Assembly: GCF_900116195.1 (NCBI RefSeq)
Contig: NZ_FOZW01000010.1
Span: forward strand, 1-64,000
Length of the DNA: 64,000 nucleotides
Direction: 5' to 3'
Source of the DNA: Alloyangia pacifica
GTDB lineage: Bacteria > Pseudomonadota > Alphaproteobacteria > Rhodobacterales > Rhodobacteraceae
Position numbers and translations under genes: made by a program. The notes under the pieces are model-generated. The model did not search any database. It was given only the letters and a program-made list of their open reading frames with translations, and was not told the origin of the DNA. Shown piece after piece: positions 1 through 9,387 of the stretch (its first letter is position 1; the number at the start of each line of letters is the position of its first letter).

Positions 1-194
1 CGGCGCGCCCGCCTGCCCGTCTCTCGAATTTCTTACCGCCTCGTCTGCGCTGGCGTCTCCGCCGCCGCCCCGTCTGGCGTCCCGTTGTGCGCCTCAGCGC
101 CGCCGGTGAAGGGGCTTTTACGGTCAGCGCCGGGGGGCTGCAAGCGGATTTTCCAGGATGTGCGAAGGTTTTTCGAAAAAACTCGCAAACCACC

Positions 195-326
195 CTATAA
201 ACAAGGACTTACACCTGCAATTTTCTGCGCATCCCCGCCGCCCCGCGCGCCTTCCCCCGCGTCCGCCAGACGCCCCGAAACCCACATCTTGCGGCACGCA
301 CAGAGTTATCAACAAGCCTATCCACA
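195..326. promoter_or_regulatory. DnaA-box-like 9-mers
   Basis: Three 9-mers resemble the DnaA box TTATNCACA: CTATAAACA at 195-203, TTATCAACA at 306-314 and CTATCCACA at 318-326. The last two start 12 bp apart on the same strand. Each differs from the consensus by one or two bases, so they are candidate, not certain, sites. They sit in a gene-free stretch immediately before the GANTC cluster. No dnaA, dnaN, parAB or rpsT is visible, so an origin cannot be claimed. A DnaA-responsive promoter or a DnaA-titrating site is as likely. Confidence 0.3.
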
Positions 327-335
327 CCCGGCCCC

Positions 336-372
336 GAGTCAGGACCGAGTCAGCATGAGTCACGGAAGACTC
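336..372. promoter_or_regulatory. Cluster of four helically phased GANTC (CcrM) sites
   Basis: GAGTC at 336, 347 and 357 and GACTC at 368 put four GANTC sites in 37 bp, at 11, 10 and 11 bp spacing (one helical turn each). GANTC is the target of the cell-cycle adenine methylase CcrM in alphaproteobacteria. At about 65% G+C one site per roughly 300 bp is expected by chance. The first three are also repeats of GAGTCA. The phasing suggests one protein face or a methylation-sensitive switch; that role is inference. Confidence 0.5.
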
Positions 373-430
373 GCCCTGCCCCGGAGTGGCAGACCCCATG
401 CACAATCGATGCACAGGACATGCAGCACGA

Positions 431-460
431 AAAAGGCGGCCGCTGCCGCGACCGCCTTTT
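431..460 (-). terminator. Rho-independent terminator of msrPQ
   Basis: AAAAGGCGG (431-439) pairs with CCGCCTTTT (452-460) across a 12-nt GC-rich loop. Read on the minus strand, the stem ends in a run of T (CCGCCTTTTTCG), as an intrinsic terminator should. It lies 24 bp beyond the msrQ stop codon. Confidence 0.75.
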
Positions 461-483
461 GCTGTCCTATTTCAGATCGTGCG

Positions 484-1104
484 CTACCCCCTCGCCCCGC
501 CCGGGGTGGCGAGCGACCTGGGGCTGCGCTTTTTTACACGGAGCGCCAGCAGCAGGACGGCAGCGCCGAGATAGAGCAGCGGCTCGATCTGGAATCCCTT
601 GGCAAGCAGCACGAAGTGCAGAGCACCGAGCAGCACGGCCGGATAGGTCAGCCAGTGCAGCTTGCGCCAACGCTTGCCGAGTTTGCGGACCGAGAGGTTG
701 TTCGAGGTGACGGCCAGCGGGACCATCAGGGCGAAGGCGAGCATCCCGACGGTGATATAGGGGCGCTTCACGATGTCGGCCCAAATCTGCGCGGGGATCT
801 GCACGTCGAGCACCAGCCAGACCAGAAGATGCAGCGCAATGTAGAAGAAACAGATCAGCCCCAGGGCCCGGCGAAAGCGCAGCAGGTTCAGTCCGGCGTA
901 GCGGCGCAACGGGGTGATCGCCAGCACGGCGAGCAGGACCTGCAGCCCCAACTCGCCCAGCTTGTGCTCGAGCGCGCGGATCGGCTCGACTCCGAGACCA
1001 CCGGTGAACCCCAAATAGAGGAACCAGGCCACCGGCAGCGGCGCCACAATATAGAGGAGCCAGGGCGGAATGTGCCGGCTGGCACGGTTGATCCAATCCA
1101 CCAT
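484..1104 (-). CDS. msrQ: MsrQ, heme-binding membrane subunit of methionine sulfoxide reductase
   Basis: This is the inner-membrane b-type heme protein that passes quinone electrons to periplasmic MsrP. The 206-aa product shows about six hydrophobic helices and conserved histidines suited to heme ligation (H92 in IALHLL, H150 in RKLHWL, H163 in ALHF), the pattern of the ferric-reductase-like YedZ family. Length is normal for the family. It starts with ATG 3 bp after the msrP stop codon and is followed by a terminator, so the two form a tight operon. Family assignment is firm from sequence pattern and gene pairing. Confidence 0.93.
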   Translation of the reverse strand: MVDWINRASRHIPPWLLYIVAPLPVAWFLYLGFTGGLGVEPIRALEHKLGELGLQVLLAVLAITPLRRYAGLNLLRFRRALGLICFFYIALHLLVWLVLDVQIPAQIWADIVKRPYITVGMLAFALMVPLAVTSNNLSVRKLGKRWRKLHWLTYPAVLLGALHFVLLAKGFQIEPLLYLGAAVLLLALRVKKRSPRSLATPGGARG

Positions 1105-1107
1105 GGC

Positions 1108-2022
1108 TCAGAAGTTCTTCGACAGGTCCATGCCGTCATACATGGCGGCGACCTCGTCCTCGTAGCCGTTGAACATCAGCGTCGGCTGGCGCTTGGCGAA
1201 GAAGCCGCCGCCGATGGGCCGTTCGGTGGCCTGCGACCAGCGCGGATGGTTCACCTGCGGGTTCACGTTGGAATAGAAGCCGTATTCGCGGGCATTGGCC
1301 TTGTTCCAGGAGGTCGGCGGCTCGCTGTCGGTCAGCGTCACCCGGACGATCGACTTGATCGACTTGAAGCCGTACTTCCACGGCACCACCAGCCGCAGCG
1401 GCGCTCCGTTCTGGTTCGGGATCTCCTTGCCATAGATGCCAGTGGCAAGCAGCGTCAGTGGGTTCATCGCCTCATCGAGCCTCAGTCCCTCGACGTAGGG
1501 CCAGTCGAGCACCGGGTAGGCGACGCCGCGCATTTCCTCGGGGCGCAGCAGGGTTTCGAAGGCGACATATTTCGCCCCGGACTGCACCCCCGCCATGTTC
1601 AGCAGGTCGGCCAGCTCGAAGCCGTTCCACGGCACGACCATCGACCAGGCTTCGACGCAGCGGAAACGGTAGATGCGCTCCTCGATGGTCATCTGCGAGA
1701 GGATGTCCTCGAGCGCGTAGTCGCCCGGGCGATCGACCATGCCATCGATGGTCACCGTCCAGGGATTGGTGGTCAGCGCACCGGCATAAGCCTTGGGGTC
1801 GTCCTTGTCGGTGCCGAACTCGTAGTAGTTGTTGTAGCTGGTGATCTCTTCCCAGCTGTTCGGCTCAAGCCCCTCGGCGGCGCGGGCCGGGCCAGCGAGC
1901 CCCGCCAGCCCGGCCCCGAGGCCGAGACCTGCCGCGCCACCGATGATCTGCCGGCGGTTCAGCCAGAGCGTCTCATCGGTAACGTGGTGGTCCTTGAGAT
2001 CGCCTTTCCAGCGAAACGCCAT
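1108..2022 (-). CDS. msrP: MsrP, periplasmic molybdopterin methionine sulfoxide reductase
   Basis: Catalytic subunit that reduces methionine sulfoxide in oxidised periplasmic proteins, using a mononuclear molybdopterin cofactor. The 304-aa product has a twin-arginine signal ([11 protein letters not shown], residues 22-32, then a hydrophobic stretch ending in GPARAAE), consistent with Tat export after folding around the cofactor. Cys122 in FRCVEAW matches the molybdenum-ligating cysteine of the sulfite-oxidase fold. The start codon is preceded by AGGAGGACGATCC, a strong ribosome binding site. It is first in the msrP-msrQ operon. Assignment is firm. Confidence 0.95.
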   Translation of the reverse strand: MAFRWKGDLKDHHVTDETLWLNRRQIIGGAAGLGLGAGLAGLAGPARAAEGLEPNSWEEITSYNNYYEFGTDKDDPKAYAGALTTNPWTVTIDGMVDRPGDYALEDILSQMTIEERIYRFRCVEAWSMVVPWNGFELADLLNMAGVQSGAKYVAFETLLRPEEMRGVAYPVLDWPYVEGLRLDEAMNPLTLLATGIYGKEIPNQNGAPLRLVVPWKYGFKSIKSIVRVTLTDSEPPTSWNKANAREYGFYSNVNPQVNHPRWSQATERPIGGGFFAKRQPTLMFNGYEDEVAAMYDGMDLSKNF

Positions 2023-2092
2023 GGATCGTCCTCCTTCACGCGGGTTTCAGGAAGGGTAGCGGCAATCCGCCGATCCGCCAAACCAAGCGATC

Positions 2093-3586
2093 TCACGTTG
2101 CGGTGTCCCCTCTGTAACTTGGGCGCAGCTTGGAGAAGGGGATCGAACTGCCGTCGGCCTGCACGATGCGCACGTGCCGCCGGCGCATCTGCCGCGGCTC
2201 CGACACGCCGACCGAATGGGCGATGGTCTCGACCTCCTTGATCACCGCCTTGGCGTAATTGGCGACCTTCTTGTACTTGTCCTCGACCACGAGCCCCTTC
2301 TGCAGGCGCGGGTCGTGGGTGGTGATGCCGGTCGGGCAGGTGTTGCGATTGCATTTCAGCGCCTGGATGCAGCCCATGGAGAACATGAAGCCGCGTGCCG
2401 AGGTGACGAAGTCCGCGCCGAGGCAGATCGCCCAGGCCACATCCGCCGGGTTCACCAGCTTGCCAGCGGCGACGATACGGATGCGTTCCTTGAGGCCATA
2501 GCGGTCCCGCAGATCGACGATGCGCGGCAGCGCCTCGCGGATCGGCATGCCGACAAGATCGATCAGCGGCATGGGCGCGGCCCCGGTGCCGCCCTCGCCG
2601 CCGTCGATGGTGATGAAGTCCGGGGCGCTCTCGGGGCCGCGCTCGACGATCAGCTGGAACATGCGTTCCCACTCGTCCGAGGAGCCGATCACCGTCTTGA
2701 AGCCCACCGGCTTGCCCGAGACCTTGCGGATATGCACGATCATGTCGAGCAGGTCCTCGAAGGTGTCGATCTCGCGGTGGCGGTTCGGCGAGATGCCGGG
2801 CTGGCCAACCTTGAGACCACGGATGGCCGCGATCTCGGCGTTGACCTTCTCGCCGGGAAGGATGCCGCCCTTGCCGGGCTTGGCGCCCTGAGCCAGCTTC
2901 AGCTCGAACATCTTCACCTGCGGGCGTGCGCCCACGGCGGCGAGCTTCTCGTCGTCGATATTGCCGTGCTCGTCGCGGATGCCGAACTTGGCGGTGCCGA
3001 TCTGGTAAACCAAATCGCAGGCCCCGAGTTCGTGGAAGGGCGCGAGCCCGCCCTCGCCGGTGTTCAGCCAGACCCCGGCCTCGGCGGCACCGCGGCTCAG
3101 CGCCTCGACCGCCGGCCGCGAGATTGCGCCGTAGCTCATGCCCGAGATGTTGAAAATCGAGCGCGCCACATAGGGGACCTTGGCCATCGGGCCGATCACC
3201 ATCGGCTCGGTCACCGAGAACTGGTCGTCGAGCGGCGGGAAGACCGCGTTCACGAAGATCGGCGTGCCGGGGATGTTGAGGTTGCGGGTCGAGCCGAAGG
3301 CGACGGTGTTATCCTTGCCCTTGGTGGCATGGTAGACCCAGTCGCGCTGCGCACGGTTGAAGGGCATTTCCTCGCGGTCCATGGCGAAGAAGTACTGGCG
3401 GAAGAATTCGCCAAGCTTGGAGAACCAGCCGCGGAAGCGGCCGATCACAGGGTAGTTGCGGCGGATCGCGTCGCCGGTCTGCGTGGTGTCGATCAGATAC
3501 AGAAGTACCACTGCCAGCACTGCAAAGCCGATGGCCACCAGAAAGACCAGTGCCAGGATCTGCAGAAGGTACATTGCCGCGCCCAT
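2093..3586 (-). CDS. Membrane-anchored FMN-binding glutamate-synthase-family protein
   Basis: The 497-aa product has one N-terminal transmembrane helix (about residues 6-31), then the FMN/Fe-S domain of glutamate synthase: a glycine-rich GGEGGTGAAPMP motif and a Cys-x5-Cys-x4-Cys cluster motif near residues 406-417 (GCIQALKCNRNTCP). There is no glutaminase domain, so it is not a complete glutamate synthase. Stand-alone proteins of this type are widespread and their physiological donor and acceptor are unknown to me. It lies upstream of msrP on the same strand, 70 bp away, which fits a redox function but does not prove it. Fold is confident; substrate is not. Confidence 0.8.
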   Translation of the reverse strand: MGAAMYLLQILALVFLVAIGFAVLAVVLLYLIDTTQTGDAIRRNYPVIGRFRGWFSKLGEFFRQYFFAMDREEMPFNRAQRDWVYHATKGKDNTVAFGSTRNLNIPGTPIFVNAVFPPLDDQFSVTEPMVIGPMAKVPYVARSIFNISGMSYGAISRPAVEALSRGAAEAGVWLNTGEGGLAPFHELGACDLVYQIGTAKFGIRDEHGNIDDEKLAAVGARPQVKMFELKLAQGAKPGKGGILPGEKVNAEIAAIRGLKVGQPGISPNRHREIDTFEDLLDMIVHIRKVSGKPVGFKTVIGSSDEWERMFQLIVERGPESAPDFITIDGGEGGTGAAPMPLIDLVGMPIREALPRIVDLRDRYGLKERIRIVAAGKLVNPADVAWAICLGADFVTSARGFMFSMGCIQALKCNRNTCPTGITTHDPRLQKGLVVEDKYKKVANYAKAVIKEVETIAHSVGVSEPRQMRRRHVRIVQADGSSIPFSKLRPSYRGDTAT

Positions 3587-3871
3587 AATTTCCTCGGATG
3601 TCTTTAGAACGTGATTGTCGAAGCGGGTTCGGCGGCATGGTTACAACGCCCGGCAGGGACGACAAGGCAGGAACGACCGGCTTTTCCGAACTGGACGAAT
3701 GTTAGCGCCATAGCTGCACAGAGATCGCCGACATCGCACCGCTGGATCGTTCACGAAGCCCTAACATGATCTCACGCGACCACGATCATATCGCGCAAAT
3801 CCGAACAATCTGCGCTCTCCCGTTAGCTCCGCTTTCGCGTCGGGCAAGCTCTGCTCACGGGTATTTCAGCC

Positions 3872-3900
3872 TGATCCGTGGCCGAAACGCCCCCGTATCC
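3872..3900 (+). promoter_or_regulatory. Possible group IV (RpoE-type) promoter of the fasciclin gene
   Basis: TGATCC at 3872-3877 is followed after 18 bp by TATCC at 3896-3900. The Rhodobacter RpoE/ChrR promoter consensus is TGATCC-N18-TAAGA, so the -35 matches fully, the spacing matches, and the -10 keeps only its first TA. The start codon lies 36 bp further on. The rest of the 349-bp divergent gap (3587-3935) shows nothing else I recognise. Confidence 0.35.
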
Positions 3901-3935
3901 CCTTCTACATTCACCTGATGAAGGAGCACTTCGAA

Positions 3936-4421
3936 ATGATCCGCATGACGTCCATCGCCCTGAGCACCGCCGCAGCCCTTATCGCCAGCCCGGCTCTGGC
4001 CGACCATCATATGGAGAAGAACATCGTGGAGACCGCGCAGGAGGCCGGCAGCTTCTCGACCCTGCTCGCCGCGGCCGAGGCCGCAGGACTGGTCGACACG
4101 CTGACCGGCGAGGGCCCATTCACCGTCTTCGCTCCCACCGACGACGCCTTCGGCGCGCTGCCCGAGGGAACCGTCGACACGCTGCTGTTGCCCGAGAACA
4201 AGGACCAGCTGACCTCGATCCTCACCTACCACGTGGTGCCGGGCAAGGTGATGTCCTCCGACCTGACGAACGGCATGATGGCCGAGACGGTTCAGGGCGA
4301 GAGCCTCGAGATCATGACCGAGGGCGGGGTGACCGTGGGCGGTGTCAACGTGACCCAGCCCGATATCGAAGCCTCCAACGGCGTGATCCACGTCATCGAT
4401 GGCGTTCTGATGCCGCAGTAA
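3936..4421 (+). CDS. Exported fasciclin-domain protein
   Basis: The product is 161 aa: a Sec signal peptide (about residues 1-22, ending SPALA/D) followed by a single fasciclin (FAS1) domain. The domain motifs are visible: LLAAAEAAGLVDTL, FTVFAPTDDAF, TYHVVPGKV and NGVIHVIDGVLMP. FAS1 domains mediate adhesion or protein contacts at the cell surface. The ATG at 3936 is chosen over the in-frame ATG at 3918 because AAGGAG at 3921-3926 lies 9 bp before it. It stands alone, divergent from the glutamate-synthase-like gene and convergent with clpB. Confidence 0.92.
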   Translation: MIRMTSIALSTAAALIASPALADHHMEKNIVETAQEAGSFSTLLAAAEAAGLVDTLTGEGPFTVFAPTDDAFGALPEGTVDTLLLPENKDQLTSILTYHVVPGKVMSSDLTNGMMAETVQGESLEIMTEGGVTVGGVNVTQPDIEASNGVIHVIDGVLMPQ

Positions 4422-4538
4422 TCCCCCTTGCAGCGCCGGCATATCCCCGCCGGCGCCGGTGGCATCAGCGAGGGGGCGCGGCAGCCAGCGTCGCGCCCCC
4501 TCACATCCCCTCAGGTCTGCTTGCCAGCCAGAAACGGA

Positions 4539-4565
4539 GAAGGCCCGCCGGAACGGCGGGCCTTC
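4539..4565. terminator. Bidirectional hairpin between fasciclin gene and clpB
   Basis: GAAGGCCCGCC (4539-4549) pairs perfectly with GGCGGGCCTTC (4555-4565) over a 5-nt loop. It sits between two convergent genes. Neither side has a long T run, so it is a hairpin able to stop both transcripts but not a textbook terminator in either direction. Confidence 0.6.
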
Positions 4566-4590
4566 GGTCACTTTATATATAGAGTCCCGT

Positions 4591-7206
<2,616 letters not shown>

Positions 7207-7288
7207 CACGTCTCTCCTTCCACAAGCGCCCGTCTGGGATTTGCCACGCCTGCCAGGCAGCACGGGGCGGTATCGGGCCTCGGGATAG

Positions 7289-7317
7289 AGATGGGCGCAG
7301 GCCCTGAACGGTTCAAG
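7289..7317 (-). promoter_or_regulatory. RpoH (sigma-32) heat-shock promoter of clpB
   Basis: On the minus strand CTTGAA (complement of 7312-7317) is followed after exactly 17 bp by CCATCT (complement of 7289-7294). This matches the alphaproteobacterial heat-shock sigma consensus CTTGAA-N17-CCATnT. It points toward clpB and leaves a 5' leader of about 75 nt before a good ribosome binding site. Confidence 0.75.
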
Positions 7318-7462
7318 AACATTACCGGTGAAAAATTGCCGCAGAGATGCAGCCCTTCAGACACTTGGCAGGATCCTGACACGCTTGCTTAATCTCTCTG
7401 GCGCATCCTGTCCGAAGTCCCGTCGCGCCCAAGAGGCGCCTTGCAGCAGAAGGATGCAAGCC

Positions 7463-7837
7463 ATGCATGTCGAGCGCATCGAATTCGACGGATTCCGGCC
7501 GATGGATCAGTCCCCAGCAGACCATCCGATGGACCGACTCCCGAGGGATCATCCCCCGGGCCATGGCACCGCGAATCGGGTCCGCGAAGCTGCCGACCCC
7601 TGCGCAGAGGGCCCCCCGCCCCGCAGCGTGTCGCTGATCGCCCGGAACGGGCAGATCCGCGTCTCTCTCTACCCCGCGGCAGAAGAACCGCGCCGCGCCC
7701 TGATTTCCGGTATCCGGCAAATCTTGCGGATGCCGGAGTACCGTAGCGGGGCGGCGCGTCTCACCTTCGCGCAAATCCTGCCGCTGCGCGGCCTTGAACG
7801 GCGCCCCCGACCCGGCAATGGGCCAGGGGGCGACTAA
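7463..7837 (+). CDS. Doubtful small ORF in the clpB-mlaC gap
   Basis: The 636-bp gap between clpB and mlaC carries one open frame with a passable start: AGAAGGA 8 bp before ATG 7463, giving about 124 aa. The first 60 residues are Pro/His/Arg-rich and unlike a folded domain; the second half is more protein-like. I recognise no family. An imperfect inverted repeat (about 7713-7748, CCGGCA and TGCCGG arms) lies inside it. It may be a real lineage-specific gene, a decayed gene, or non-coding. No other gene is supported in the gap. Confidence 0.25.
   Translation: MHVERIEFDGFRPMDQSPADHPMDRLPRDHPPGHGTANRVREAADPCAEGPPPRSVSLIARNGQIRVSLYPAAEEPRRALISGIRQILRMPEYRSGAARLTFAQILPLRGLERRPRPGNGPGGD
7802..7832 (-). 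terminator. Weak hairpin after mlaC
   Basis: CGCCCCC (7802-7808) pairs with GGGGGCG (7826-7832), with a short inner CCC/GGG pairing. It lies just past the mlaC stop codon on the minus strand. No T run follows, so it is only a candidate terminator. Confidence 0.3.
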
Positions 7838-7842
7838 GCGAC

Positions 7843-8442
7843 TCAGCCCGCGCGTCGAAGGTCGGCAATCATCGCGTCGATATCGCCGCGGCGACGGTCG
7901 AGCATGGCGCCGATCTCGGTCCGCTCGGTCAGCAGCATGTTCACGCCCTCTACGTACATGTTGTAGAAGCGGCCGGATTTCTCGCCGACGAAGAAGGTCA
8001 CCTCGAAAGGCGCCTGCCCGCGCAGGTCCGCCGTTGTGGCAACTTGGTAGGCGTTCTTCACTTTCTGCGTGCCCTCCACCCGGATTTGGCCGCCGATGAA
8101 CTTGCGGAACTGCTTGCCGTACTTGCGCGCGGCATAGCCCTGGAAGGCGGCCGTGAAGGCCTTCTTCTGCGGGCCGCTGGCGCGACGGCCATCCGCGCCC
8201 ATCACGTAAGCGGCGATATAGGGCATGTCGCCGTAGCGCGCGAAGATGCGCTCGAACTCGGCGATCATCGCCGCCTCGGAGGCCCCCGAGGCGATCACCG
8301 CGTTGACGTCGCCGACCAACCCCTGAACGAGCCGCTCTGCCTGCGCCGCGCTGGCCGCCAGCGCCACCCCCGGCAAGGTGCCCAGCGCCACCGCGCCCAG
8401 CGCTCCGACAAGAAAGCCGCGCCTGTTGGTGAAATGCGCCAT
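7843..8442 (-). CDS. mlaC: MlaC-family periplasmic phospholipid-binding protein
   Basis: Periplasmic carrier that shuttles phospholipid between the outer-membrane MlaA complex and the inner-membrane MlaFEDB transporter. The 199-aa product has an N-terminal signal with an NRRGFLVGA twin-arginine-like start and cleavage near ALAASA, then the MlaC/Ttg2D fold: FERIFARYGD, FTAAFQGYAARKYGKQF, and the late basic motif RRRGDIDAMIADLR. It starts within the mlaA stop codon (TGATG, 1-nt overlap), so the two are translationally coupled. The ABC components are not in the window. Confidence 0.9.
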   Translation of the reverse strand: MAHFTNRRGFLVGALGAVALGTLPGVALAASAAQAERLVQGLVGDVNAVIASGASEAAMIAEFERIFARYGDMPYIAAYVMGADGRRASGPQKKAFTAAFQGYAARKYGKQFRKFIGGQIRVEGTQKVKNAYQVATTADLRGQAPFEVTFFVGEKSGRFYNMYVEGVNMLLTERTEIGAMLDRRRGDIDAMIADLRRAG

Positions 8443-9221
8443 CAGAATCCCTCCGTGTCCAAACTCTCGGGGTCGATGAACCCCGCACCTTCAATGCTGT
8501 CGTCACCAAGCTCGTGCCGGCGTTTCTCGAGCCAGATCACCCGCGCCTGCGCATAGCTGTCGGCGCTGCCCAGCATCACCGCGTCGAGCGCGTCGCCATA
8601 GTCGCTGCGCTTGATCGCCAGTTCCCCGAGCCGTGCGCCATAGCGCACGTAGCGCTGCGGCGAGGGCAGAACATGGGCGAAGGGATCAGTGAAGAAGTCG
8701 ACGAAGATCCCCACCGTCTCGCGCTCGGTCGACGGGCCGAGCACCGGCAATTCCATGTAGCCGCCCTCCGGCAGGCCCCAGACGTAGAGGGTTTCGCCGA
8801 AATTGCTGCGATCCTGCGGCAGGCCCATCGGGCTGGCCACATCGATCAGACCGGCGAGGCCGAGCGTCGCGTTGACCGAAAAGCGCAGCGTGTTGCGCGA
8901 TGCGCGCAGCAGCCGCCCCTGCAACAACTGATTCACCACGGTCTGTGGCAAGGCCACCGTATCGGAGAAATTGACCACCCCGTTTTTCACCGGATTCGGC
9001 AAAGATTCGATGAATCCGGGCTCATCGCCACCCGATAGGCGGGAATAAATCCTCTTGTTGAAAGCATGTACGCGACGATTGGCGGGTTCTTGCGGATCGT
9101 AGATGCCGTCGCGCATTTCGCCCGGTCCGGGTGTCGCGCAGGCAGCCAGCCCCGTGATAAGAACCAGGCTCGCAAAAGAACGGAAAACAGCCACACAGAT
9201 GAACAATCGGGGAATTGTCAT
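8442..9221 (-). CDS. mlaA: MlaA (VacJ) outer-membrane lipoprotein
   Basis: Outer-membrane lipoprotein that removes mislocalised phospholipids from the outer leaflet. The 259-aa product (start at 9221 preferred; an in-frame ATG nine codons upstream is possible) has a lipoprotein signal with lipobox LAAC, then the family motif DPQEPANRRVHAFNK and the donut-domain regions VNQLLQGRLLRASRNTLRFSVN and GETLYVWGLPEGGYMELPVLGPS. It is the first gene of an mlaA-mlaC pair and is divergent from the type I secretion operon. Assignment is firm. Confidence 0.93.
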   Translation of the reverse strand: MTIPRLFICVAVFRSFASLVLITGLAACATPGPGEMRDGIYDPQEPANRRVHAFNKRIYSRLSGGDEPGFIESLPNPVKNGVVNFSDTVALPQTVVNQLLQGRLLRASRNTLRFSVNATLGLAGLIDVASPMGLPQDRSNFGETLYVWGLPEGGYMELPVLGPSTERETVGIFVDFFTDPFAHVLPSPQRYVRYGARLGELAIKRSDYGDALDAVMLGSADSYAQARVIWLEKRRHELGDDSIEGAGFIDPESLDTEGF

Positions 9222-9307
9222 TAGGAAAAATCCGATCTTGATGTACAAGATCTACCTAATTGCAAACGCCGCAGGGCCCAAGTGTCCATGCACCTTGCGA
9301 CGACCGG

Positions 9308-9336
9308 TTGCCCGGAGTGTGACATGAAAATAATTC
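9308..9336 (+). promoter_or_regulatory. Possible sigma-70 promoter of the type I secretion operon
   Basis: TTGCCC (9308-9313) and TAATTC (9331-9336) are separated by 17 bp in the divergent gap between mlaA and the ABC transporter gene. Each hexamer keeps about four consensus bases. The -10 is followed at once by a GAGTC (GANTC) methylation site at 9336-9340. The assignment is tentative. Confidence 0.3.
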
Positions 9337-9387
9337 GAGTCTGCACCGCAGACGAGATCTTCACAATTGGAGAGCGAAATAGCGCTC

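Larger units (their letters stand above)
1..430. other. Gene-free left edge with replication/methylation-type motifs
   Basis: I see no convincing gene in this stretch. The open frames in it lack a ribosome binding site and give Arg/Pro-rich, low-complexity translations. It is more A+T-rich around 160-235 than its surroundings, including a TTTTTCGAAAAAA palindrome near 171. It also holds three DnaA-box-like 9-mers and four GANTC sites, listed separately. It lies beyond the terminator of the msrPQ operon. Whatever gene lies further left is outside the window. Confidence 0.5.

Noticed and set aside
124-414. 96-codon minus-strand ORF at the left edge
   Set aside because: No ribosome binding site, Arg/Gly-rich translation without a domain, and it runs across the GANTC cluster.
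1-430. Chromosomal replication origin
   Set aside because: DnaA-like boxes and GANTC sites are suggestive, but none of the usual origin genes is present and the boxes are imperfect. Kept only as a regulatory candidate.
7322-8509. Long minus-strand frame spanning mlaC and the clpB gap
   Set aside because: It overlaps mlaC in another frame and encodes an Arg-rich product with no motif. MlaC (7843-8442) is the real gene.
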